Shown here piece after piece: positions 19,801-31,800 of a DNA stretch of 64,000 nt. Each line of letters opens with the position of its first letter. The stretch's first letter is position 1. Source of the stretch: Blepharisma stoltei (taxonomy: Eukaryota > Ciliophora > Heterotrichea > Heterotrichida > Blepharismidae); NCBI GenBank assembly GCA_914767885.1, contig CAJZBQ010000050.1, forward strand, positions 62,001-126,000, in the 5' to 3' direction. Both the position numbers and the translations under genes were made by a program. Under the pieces are notes generated by a model that saw only the letters and a program-made list of their open reading frames with translations, did not search any database and had not been told where the DNA came from.

Positions 19801-22800
19801 TGCTCTTGGAAACCGAGGTGCAAGTAAGAGGTAAAAATATTTTCTAAGGATTCTTTGTTAAATTCTGTAAAATCAAGTAAACAAAAATGACGAGTCATTC
19901 GTGATGAAATACGGTTACGGCCACCACCTGGATGTCCCATAGCTCCTAAATATATCATGTCTTCTAGTATTTTTAAATCACATGTTTCTCTATCAAACCA
20001 CTCACATCGATCAATAGCTTGCCGTAATATTTCAATAGCTGGCTGTGCACCATATTGCTCTTTGGCAGGCATATTTAGGTCATCAATCATGACAATACAA
20101 TGTTTCCCGAGCTCAGGGCCATAGTAGCCTTTTTTCCTTTTAATTATTTTTGACTCAATAATATCTTGAACTTGATTGCAAGATGATTGGGCACTTAACG
20201 TACTCATGACATTTATATTTTTCTGTGGGTCAAGCTCATATATAAATTTCTTACTCCTCCTCTATGAGCGAGCAAAACCATTGGAAAGTTCCCATTTTTT
20301 GCCCAAAAAACCACCTCTGTAATTAACAACAAATTTTTTATATGCAAGTGATAATTATTATAATTAAATCTCTAGCTAATTCTGTTTTATTTTAAACAGC
20401 TTGCATGTTAAAACACAAATTTTACAAATTAAATTAATATTTGCTTTCCAATTTTTGCGAATCAGGATATTTTTAAAAAAAATTACTATAAAACTTATAT
20501 AAAAATTTTGTAAAAACATTAATCCAGGGAGGGAATTAGCGATGACACTTTTACCAGTCCCAGTGGCTCCTGTAATAAGCACATGGTTTCCTCTTGGCAC
20601 CAGCTTATTTAGCAGATACAAATAAGCAGCTGTATCTTCAGTAGGGACAATTAGCGAGCTTAGCTCATGGACTTTTTCCTTACTCCCCCCCCTCCGTGAG
20701 TGAACAAAAAAATTTTGTGAGGGGGGTTAATTTTTTTTTTTAAAAAAAAATTTTTATATATAAATTTTATAAAAAATATTTTTTTTCGAAATTTAAAAAA
20801 AATCCTAATTCGCAAAATTTGGAAAGCAAATATTAATTTAATTTATAAAATTTATGTTTTAAAAAGCAATTCATTTAATATTAAACAGAATTAGCTCTAG
20901 ATTTCAATATAATAATTATCATATATATCAAATTTTTTTTCCATAAAATTTTTTTGTATTAAAAAAATTTTTGTTCACTCACGGAGAGGGTGGGTTTTTT
21001 GGCAAAAAATAGCGATTTTTCTAATGATTTTGTTCACTCACGGGGGGGGAGTTAGGAGCTTTCAGCACCATTTCATGCCAAGTCGACCACAGCTTTTTTT
21101 CATAGTTATAATACATAGAAAAAGCATTGTTTTTATGGTAAATTTCGTCAAGCTCTTTAGAAGCATCAAGACCTTCTGCTCCTTTTCTACCTAGACTTCT
21201 AGAATAAAGGTCACTTAAAAATTCACTGAATTGGCTTCTCCCATTTTCATTGCTTATACACCCTAAACTCCAGGTCAACGCAAATAAAAAAAAGCACAAC
21301 ACCTCAGATTTTTGTGCTTTTCCTATATCTTTAGCATTCAATACAAATTCACTTGTCAATAAATTTTCTTTTTTTGTGTATCTCTGGGTCAGTTTGCGTA
21401 GCGGGGTTCTGCCTTGGTCTACTACTGAAGAAAGTCTAGATACTTGTTTCCTTACGATTGAGCCTTGGGCAGTCTGCTTACGATTGTATTCAGTAATATC
21501 ATCATTAAGCTTGGCTTTACTTTTGCTTGATTTTAGCAGCAGTGCTTCAAAAACCTTTAATAAACTGCTGACAAGCCACAGTTTTGAAACTCCAAGTACT
21601 TTAGGGAAGCTTTTATTATTCATTACAAAATTCAGGCAGGGTTCTACAAAATATCCTACAATTTCTCTTATCAGACTTATATATGCTGGAGCTCTATAAG
21701 CAATTGGCAAAGACTTTAGCCATTTTTCAAAAATTACTTTTCAGCCTAAGACGTCGTCTTGGTCAACATAAATCATCCCACATCTGCTTACGGTTGCAGG
21801 ACTAGCATGATCTAAATTTTCGACTTCAAAGAGCATGCTGATCATTGGGGTAAGTTTAATGATTTCTCCACTGCTGAGACAAAGCTTTTTATTGTCATCA
21901 AGCACTGTGTTCATATTTTCTATCCAAATAGCATCGACTGGCCCATCCATAATAAGCCATTTTAAGTTGTTAGTTTGGCTTTCCACAAAATGCAGGAGGT
22001 AATGGCTGAGGATTCCATAGACCCATTCTCGGTTATAGGGGTTGGCATCACCATAGAGCTGTTCTAAAGTGACTGATTTGGGGTTTATTCAGACTATTTG
22101 GACTTTATTAGCTTTGGGATCATCAAAAGCATTCTTCATGCTCAAAACTTTTTCTAGAACTTTAATTATAGACGACTTTCCAGACATTGCATTTCCTACA
22201 AGCATCATTCCATGCCTAATCTGTATAATATCATAAAGCTGCAATACTTTAGTCACAAACTCTTTTTTCCACACAAGCCCAAGCTCTTCTAATACATCAT
22301 AAATGAGTGAGTTCATTTCAGAATTTTCTGCTTCTTCTAATTCAATCTGTGGGAATAAATCACTTGTGATGCCTAAAAACAGTGGAACATCTTCAATTAG
22401 GAATTTTGGGACATTACTATCTTGTATTGCTTGCAGAACAATTTGGTCTTCGTCTTCTTCTGGCCTATCCCTTTTTAAAGCTCCAGCTCTCTTAATAATT
22501 GTGCTTACAGCCCTCATCCCATAATCATAATGCTTCTGGCTGCTTAGCTGCTCACTTGCTAATCTTAAGCTTGTTATAAATTTTACTGCAAGTCTTCTAT
22601 AATTATTTACTATGAATAGCCCAGTAATAATTAAGCCTAGGTTGAGCCAACAAGTTCTTTATATATGAAAAATATAATTGAGCCTTTGATAAATGAGACA
22701 AATAGAAAATCGTAATAATAAGGAGATAATTTTTGAATAAGAAAACTGTGTTTAATTTAACTTAGTTTATGGTTTACCTGAGAAGTGGTGGAAGTTTGAC

Positions 22801-25800
22801 TTCTTGAGCGCATATTTATTTATACCCTAATGGTGCGTCAAAAATGACTTGGAAAGCCATTTCTGGCCGGCGCATGAAATAAAAATTTTTCAATTTTCTA
22901 TGGTCAGTATGGAAAATTCTGGTTAAAATGTAAGACGACTAGCATCAGATAAAGGCTTTATTATGGGTATTGAAATATCTATAATTGAGTGTAATATATT
23001 GCATATGACATCGCATCGACAGTTGAGAATCGAATTTATTAAATTTTTCTTTAAAATGTGCTTACTCCCCCCCCCCCCTCCGTGAGCGAACAAAACCATT
23101 AGAAAAATCGCCATTTTTTGACCAAAAACCCACCCTCCGTGAGTGAACAAAAAATTTTTTTAATAGAAAAAATTTTAATGGAAAAAAATTTTGATATATA
23201 AGTGATAATTAGTATAATGAAATCTAGAGCTAATTCTGTTTAATTTTAAACAAATTGCGTTTTTAAAACATAAATTTTGCAAATTAAATTAATATTTGCT
23301 TCCCAATTTTTGCAAATTAGGATTTTTTTAAATTTCGAAAAAAATATTTTTTATAAAATTTATATATAAATTTTTTTTAAAAAAAAAAATTAACCCCCCT
23401 CCGTGAGCGAACAAATTTTTTTGTTCGCTCACGGAGGGGGGGGGGGAGTTAGATAAAAGCAAGAAGTCAGTCAGGCAAAATTTGGCAGTTCGTCAGGTTC
23501 CATCTTTTAATTTCGATTAATCATAAAAGACGATTAACTAACACTGCATCTCAACATATATATGGGCACTAAATTTCAATTATTATAGCTTGATATGTTG
23601 CATATGACATCGCACCAACAGCTGGAGTTCAAATCTATTAAAATTTCTGTTTAATGTGCTTGGTTGGAGACCAGGTGTCAGTCAGGCCAAATTTGATAGT
23701 TCGTCAGGTTCCATCTTTAATTTCGATTGATTATGATGAAGCTCAAAATGCTTATAAGTATTGAAAAAATCAATTATTATGACTTGCTATGATGCATATG
23801 ACATTGCATCAACAGCTGTAAATCAAATCTATTATAATTTCTCTATGAATATGCTTGGTTGGAGACCAGGTGTCAGTCAGTCCAAATTTTGGTAGTTCGT
23901 CAGGTTCCATCTTTAATTTCGATTCAATAGCACTACATCTCAACATGCACAAGGGTATTAAAAGATCAATTATTATAGCTTGATATGTAGCCTATGACAT
24001 CGCACCAACATCTGGAAATGATATGTATTGAAATTTCTGTTGAAGTGTGCTTGGATGAAAACCAGGTGTCAGTCAGGCCAAATTTGCCAGTTCGTCTGGT
24101 TCCATCTTTAATTTTAATTTAGTAGAGACAATGATTAACTAGTAATTATATTGATCATACACATTGGTGTTGAAAGATCAATTATTATGGCTTTGTTATG
24201 ATGCATATGACATCGCATCAACTGCTGGAAATCAAATCTGTTAAAATTTCTCTTTAAGTGTGCTTGGTTGGAGACCAGGTGTCAGTCAGTCCAAATTTGG
24301 TAGTTCGTCAGGTTCCATCTTTAATTTCGATTGGCTATGATGAAACTCAAAATGCTTATAAGTATCGAAATATCAATTCTTATTGCTTGATATGTTGCAT
24401 ATGACATCGCACCAACAGCTGGAGTTCAAATCTATTAATATTTCAGTTTGGATGTGCTTGGTTGGAGACCAGGTGTCAGTCAGGCCAAATTGTGCAGTTC
24501 GTCAGGTTCCATCTTTAATTTTGATTGACTATGATGAAACTTAACATGCTTATAAGTATCGAAATATCAATTATTATTGCTTGAATTGTTGCATGTGACA
24601 TCGCATCAACAGCTGGAAATCAAATCTATTAAAATTTCACTTTGAATGTCCTTGGTTAGAGACCAGTTGTCAGTCAGGCCAAATTGAGCAGTTCGTCAGG
24701 TTCCATCTTTAATTTGATAAATATGAAAGATGATTAGCTAACATTATTGCCAACATACATTATGCTATTTAAAAATCAATTATTATAGCTTAATATGTTG
24801 CATGAACAGCTAGAAGCTATAATAAGTGATAATAATTGATTCTTAGATACTTATTACCCTGTTGAGTATGATCAGTGTTAATCGAAATTAAAGATGGAAC
24901 CTGACGAACTGTCAAATATGGCTTGACTGACACCTGGTCTCCAACCAAATAATTTCAAAGAGAAATTTTAATAGATTTGAACTCTATCTGTTGATGCGAT
25001 GCTATATGCATAATATCAAGCTATAATAATTTATATTTCACTACTTATAAGCATTTTAAGTTGCGTTATATTCAATCGAAATTAAAGATGGAACCAGACG
25101 AACTACCATAAATGGCCTGACTGATACTTGGTCTCCACCATGCACATTTAACAAAAATTTTAATAGATTTGAACTCCTGATGTCGGTGCGATGTCATGTG
25201 CAACATATCAAGCAATAAGAATTGATATTTCGATACTTATAAGCATTTTGAGTTTCATCATAGCCAATCGAAATTAAAGATGGAACCTGACGAACTGCCA
25301 TAAATGGCCTGACTGACACCTGGTCTAAAACCAAGCATATTCATAGAGAAATTTTTAATAGATTTGAACTCCTGCTGTCAGTGCGATACCATTTGACTAT
25401 AACAAGCGATAATAATTGATTTTTCAATACCAATTTATTGGTTGAAATTTAGTGCTAGCTAATCGAAATTAAAGATGGAACCAGACGAACTGCACAATTT
25501 GGACTGACTGACACCTGGTCTCCAACCAAGCACATTTGAACAAAAATTTCAGTACTAATCATTTCTAGCTGTTGATGCGATGTCATCATATGCATCATAA
25601 CAAACTATAATAATTGATTTTTCCAATACTTATAAGCATGTTGAGTTTCATCATAGTTAATCGAAATTAAAGATGGAACCTGACGAACTACCAAATTTGG
25701 CCTGACTGACACATGGTCTCCAGCCAAGTACATTCAAATAAAAATTTTAATAGATTTGAACTCCTGCTGTCTGTGCGATGTCAGCAAGCTATAATAATTG

Positions 25801-28800
25801 ATATTTCACTCCTTATAAGCATGTTAAGTTGCATCATAGTCAATCGAAATTAAAGATAGAACCTGACGAACTTCCCAAATTTGCCTGGCTGGCACTTGGT
25901 TTCAATCCAAGCATATTTTAAAGAAAATATTAATAAATTTTATTTTTAGCTGTTGATGCGATGTCATATGTAACATAATCAAGCTATAATAGTTGATATT
26001 TTTAATATCCATAATAAAGCATTTATCTGATGTGGTCATCTTACATTTTGATCAGAATTTTTCATACTGACAATAGAAAATGAAAATTTTTATTTCATGC
26101 ACTGGCCAGAAATGGCTTTCCAATTCATTTTTGATGAGCCATTAGGGGATAGAAAAAATATGCACTCAAGAAATCAAATTTACAATTTCTCAGGTAAATT
26201 ATCACCAAGATTCCTTTATCCAATGCTGTAGGATCTTATGACAAGGGCTCTCTCTATTTCCACTTTTCTATTTATCTAATTAATCAAAAGATCAATTTTA
26301 ATTTTTCATATATTAAGAATTTGTTGGCTCAACCTAGGCTTCATTATTACTGGGCTATTCATAGTAAATCAGTATAGCATCTTTAAACCCATAGGAATAC
26401 AAATAAATTTCTGCTATCATGGAATAGTCAGGAATCATCATAGCGACAGGTCTAAATAATGCTTTTAAGTTGTCAGGAAGTTCAGATCTCCCTGCATACC
26501 CAGGGTTCATAGTAATAAAAATAGCACAGCTGTTATCAAGCTTAATCCAGTCATCCTCAAACCTGAATTTCGGCATATTTTTCATAAGCCCGACCTGTAT
26601 CATCATAATTTGTTCAGCAATTTTTTTTTTTAAAATTTTTTTATTTTTAATTAGAAAAATTTTTTATTTTTTTTTTCAGCAATTACAGAAAGGACTTCTT
26701 GCTCTATTCTATTAAATTCATCAAAACAAGCCCACGCGCCACAGTGGCAAAGTCCTATAAAGAACTTTGCCATTGAGATGTGGTCAAGTTTATCTGAGCA
26801 GTTAAAGACGACGCATTTTTTAGCAAGGGATTTGGCAAGATCTTTGGTGGTTTCTGTTTTCCCTGTACCAGCAGGGCCTTCTGGAGCGCCCCCTAAATTG
26901 AGACGAATAGCTCCCATAAGAGTACGATAGCATCTGTCAGTTAAAGGTGTCATTACAAGTCTTCCTTGATTTCCTAGGTATTCGTAGCCATATTCGCGCT
27001 CTGTGTCGATCATTTTGACTGAGACTGTGTCACTTTGGAGATAATATCTGAGATGTTGAAGCCATTCAAAGTCACTGATGTCTTTGACTTTGTTATTGTA
27101 TAAGCTTTCTATGACGTCTTTATTGTGGACGTCAAGGACGACTAATGCACTGATGGTAATCCTGGTTTCGTCTGAGAGGTCTTGGCGGACAATTTCTACG
27201 ATATCAATCAGTCGATCTGATTCTTCTGATAAGAGCTTTTTCAAGGATTCATATCCATTTTTAAAGGATCTAAATAAAATTATTAAAATTTTTGCATATA
27301 AATTTATGAAAATTATAATATTTTACAATTTTTAATAGCATCCTCACAGTTGTTTGTTCAAAACACCATATTTAGTGCATGTATCAGCTGTGATGGCCAG
27401 CTTTGTATTCACTGAAGGTAGCCTTTATTTCCTTTATCTGCTGCACAGTTAACCATTAGCTTCCTCAGCGTTTTTTTCATCATTTTTTCAATTTCATTCA
27501 TCCATTCTTCTACATATTTAAACTTTTTTTCTTCCTTATTCTCAAATACAGAAATTTTGTCTAAAAACATGACTTCTTCTCCTTCAATACTCTTCATACC
27601 AATTATATCATTTTCATCATTAAATATAAATGAATAAATGGCGAGCTATCTAACTTGTCCTCCTCACGGAACCCTAAGAGTTTGGGGACCTTGCTGCTGC
27701 TTGAAGGGAAACCTGTTAGCAAAATATGGTAGGCATTTTCTCTCTAGTCTGGACGGCTCCATGCCAAATGACCTTAGATTTTTGACAGCCTACATTTCAT
27801 CGAAATCCATTTGGTCGAAAATTTTTGATAGTGTGGACATTTGGCCGAAAATTAAACCGTTTTTTTCAGTCAAATGTCTCACTATCAAAAATTTTCGATC
27901 AATTTTTCAGTGAAATGGACACTATCAAAAAAGGCAAAGTCATTTGTCTTGCACCCAGTCTGGACACCACGACAGGGGTTTTTTCCTCGACCCACAGAGA
28001 AGGAATCCAGAGTCCGCAAAGACAACTCCAAGCATCTAATGAAGCGAGAGTAATGGGGATCAGAAGGAGGATTTGGGACGTCCACTTACAATCCCATCCC
28101 CAGGTAGAGTTTAAGCCGATCGCTAGGAGTTGTCCAAGGAAAGCGTCTGGGCACGTCTCCTAGAAAGATGGTGAAGTCACTTTTTTTTGGTAGCGTCAAT
28201 AGAAAAGGGCATAAGTGCAAGCCGATGCCAAGGGCAACCAGCCTGAAGCCAAAAAGTCGGCGAGGGGGTGAAATAACCCTTAAGACCCATTCTAATTTAA
28301 TCATTAAATACAAGCGTATTAATGCCTTCAAAGCATTTTCCTATATATTTTTGCACAATATCTAGTTCTCTTGCATTTGAAAGAATTGCTAAAAGTTCTT
28401 CTTAAACTTAAACTTAAACTTACAGGGTGGCGTCTGCCTTATTGGTTACGCAGTCACCAAGGACCTACCCATACGGGTGGTTCATCCGCTTTGCGCCATC
28501 TTCAGCTTCGCCTTGATTGAAATTGGGACAATGACTTGCTGGGCGAGTTTCAGCTCTGGCGCCGTCTTTCTTCTCCTTCAGCGCCTGACGCCATGGCACT
28601 TCTGAAGTGTGGGGTTCTGCTTCGTACGTCTCCTCCTTCCCTTTCGGGTCTAGTTTTGAGTGGGCGGACTATGGACTTCTGCGGCTGCTGCATGAGTCAC
28701 GAGGTTGGCCCAACCAAAAATTCCAAAAAATGGAATTTCTGTTCAACCTTTCGGCAAAAGGAAAAATCTGGATCCCGGGACGTAACACCCGGTTTCACGC

Positions 28801-31800
28801 TAGGCAGTTGCCCGATTGCTCTGGGTATTACCTGCAGAGTCAGCTGGGCTTGCCCTTTCCAAATCCAAACCTTCCTTTCCCTCGAGGTAAAACCCAACCT
28901 TGAAATTGGACTGAGGGCTAGGCTCTGTACATTACCAGAATTGCTTACTTAGCATTGTTGTCCATTTCTGGATTGTTAAAACCTTGCCGGATATAATTAA
29001 AATATGTGTCGAGGCTGCATGGCCGGGAGGCCATGCCCAGACGAAGACGCCATATTTTAATTATGCTAAAAGTTCTTCATTTGCAAGAAAATAAAATCTC
29101 CCGAATGCTTTTCGCTTGATATTAAGATAATCATTTAAAGATTTCATAATAATATCAAGGGTGCTGTTGCTGTATTTTAGCTGCTCATGGAGTTTTGGGT
29201 TGCTAAATGTGACTTCTAGCACTAATGGGCTGTAATTTACTTGATTCATCATAGTTTCCCACATGAAATTAATATGCCCAAACTTTCCAGCTTGTTCTGG
29301 CAGCTCATTTGATATATCAGGGTTCATAAAAATAGGTGCTAGATATATCCAATACCCCTGCATTTTTTCTCATTCATCAAGAATATCTTGTAACTTCACA
29401 AGCCCATTTTTCCAGGCATGCATTTCTTTCGCCATAAACTCAATATAAGGAGAATTGCACATAGAAATTGTTTTGACGAGGTTATCGTCAATAAGATCCC
29501 AAATAGGCTGATTGTTCTCGATGATGAAGATTTTTGTATCTTTGTAAAAAGTTCAGTGAGATTATAAGGCTATAAGAGGATAAACTCTAGCTTGCCTATC
29601 TGATGCAAACCTACAACCTAAGGATTAGCTTCATAGGTCAAAGTTACCTCTTGCACCCTGATAAGCAAAGACTAAGTGGGAGGCAAACCTGTCTAGCCCA
29701 CCTTGCAAGGAAAAACCTTGGGGGAGAAACAAAAAGTTTCCTCTTCGGCAGGCATCCCCGAAGCCTACTTTAAAAATGACAGAGGCACTATTTTCAGCTT
29801 CATTGGATGGGTCCTATCTGCGCCATAGGGATGCTTCGAGTCCATCTTCAGTCAACATCACCATTTTATTTCTGTATCTTTGTAAGGAACTAATCGGAAT
29901 TTCATGTCGTCCCATTCTTTTTCCATTTTTATTTTTGCGTTTTCTAAGGCGAGTTCTCTTGTCGCCCTTTCAGAAATCTGATTTTTTTTCAAAAAATATT
30001 TTTAAATTAATTTAGGAAAAAATTGAGAATTTTCACCAATTTCAGAAATATCCTCAATGTCATCTTGATACTCCATAATTCCTTGCTCAATAAGTGTTTC
30101 CATAGAAATATTCAGATGTTTGGTTAAGCTTAGCCCAGTTTTCTTTTGTAGCAATTCCCAATGTCTATCTCTTAGCCCAGGGTTTCTTAAATCTTTTATA
30201 ATCGGAACATAAGGAGCAAACTTATTAACCTCTTCAAGCAGCGAAGTTGTAAGTTTAAGGCCTGCCGGCTGATCTTTAAAGGTATTTCTCTGCATTCTAG
30301 TAAGCTCTGTCAAATACAGCTCGATTTCTGCATTTATTGATTCTCTGTCAAGCTCTCCTAAGTGTCCTTTCATCCATATAGGAAGATGCTCAAAGAAGTC
30401 TCTGATATAAAACCACAATTTACAAGATGGAGTATTCTACCCAAAATTAAATAAAATCATTATAAAAAAAAATAAAAAAATATAACCATTCCATTAAATT
30501 GATGATAAATTCTAATTTCACTGAGTCCAAAACTTTGAAATCTGTGCTTCGGATTCCTACAATCCCTTCTCTTACATTAATAACTTTGCCAAATTCAATA
30601 GCTTTATCAATTCTGTCCCTTAACGACCCAAATGCATTGCTGACTTCTTCGAACTTTTCTATATCTTTTTCTTTTTTCAAGTCAAATAATAAGTCACGAA
30701 TATCTTCAATTTCTTTAATTATAGCATATTGGCTTTCAGTCAGCTGTACTGCAAAGTCCCTTTCTTTTAACCTTATAGTCCTTTCACATGTTTTCTTGTA
30801 CTTCATTGTTCGTTTGGCAAGTCCAAAAGCTTCCCAAGTCCTATAATAAAGATCGTCATCTATACGGATTCCATAGTCTTCTAGTGTTTCAGTAATCCCA
30901 AAAAGCTGCCCTAAAATGTTACTGACGTATTCTAAACGTTCCCCAAGATGGGTTGCGATGAAGTTTTTCATGTCGTTGAGCTCTTCTAAATTTGCAGGCT
31001 CGTGGGCTATGATTTCAATGATTTCTTTTTCTTGTTCTTCTACCTTAGCGACGTGGTCTTTTGCTTTTGTTAGCATTAAGGTTTCAAGCTCTGTTAATAT
31101 TTTTTTTATTTTATTTTTTAATTGTTTCTGAACTTGGTCAATTTTAATCACAAAAAGTCCACAGTATAACCGTTCTTTTTTCCCAAAAATTAATTCAAGG
31201 CTTTCTGATGCTTCTTTACATCTATTAATTTCATAGTCAATTGCTTCAATTTTGAATTTTTGCTCAAATTTCTGCTTTAGGCCTTTGACAGACAGCCCTA
31301 TAAGAAATTCAAAAGGTTTCAGCATCTGTAGCAAGCTATAAGGGACTGTTCACAGCTCATCGACAAGTATTTTTATTTCATTTGTGACGTTAAATACAAA
31401 TTCGTCGTTGTCTTCTACAACTCTTATAAGATTAGGGTCTCTGGCAGCACCTAACTCACTAGTTTCAATGCTGGGGACTGCTTGGATTTCTTTGGTTGCA
31501 GAATATATGATATCATCAATGGCCTCTTGGATGTCCTCAAGACTAGGGTCAATAATAAAATTCCCATCGTTTTCAGTTTTTTTTGTCATAAGAACGCATT
31601 TAAAATAGGGGCGTTTTCGGTTTTTTTTATCCCATTCTTCGTTGGTGAATATTTTGAGCATTTCTTTGGACGGGATTCTTTCACAAGTTAAGTTAAATCG
31701 TTAAAGGCTATAATGGATAATCATTAATCAAAGCTATCTACGCTATCACCTAATCTAAGGATAGTTTCCTACGTTAGAGCCACCTCTTGCAGATGATGCC

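Larger units (their letters stand above)
22600..26376. mobile_element. Giant foldback IES, 3,777 bp, in dynein AAA1/AAA2 linker
   Basis: TA at 22598-22599 and 26375-26376. The two ends are inverted copies: after the TA both arms read close to ATTTACTATGAATAGCCCAG, and similarity continues for over 300 bp. Inside, seven tandem units of about 190-213 bp in + orientation (23.49-24.72 kb) face six inverted units (24.87-25.9 kb). A poly-C MITE is nested in the left arm only. Excision joins LYSYGFKDA to [19 protein letters not shown], the expected AAA1 end. Confidence 0.9.

Noticed and set aside
20683-21054. C- and G-homopolymer runs as assembly errors
   Set aside because: The same runs recur at both ends of nine independent copies with matching flanking motifs, so they are element termini, though run lengths may be inexact.
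23487-25870. Regularly spaced repeats that could suggest a CRISPR array
   Set aside because: Units of about 200 bp, inverted in the second half, in a eukaryotic gene. This is a foldback element, not short repeats with unique spacers.
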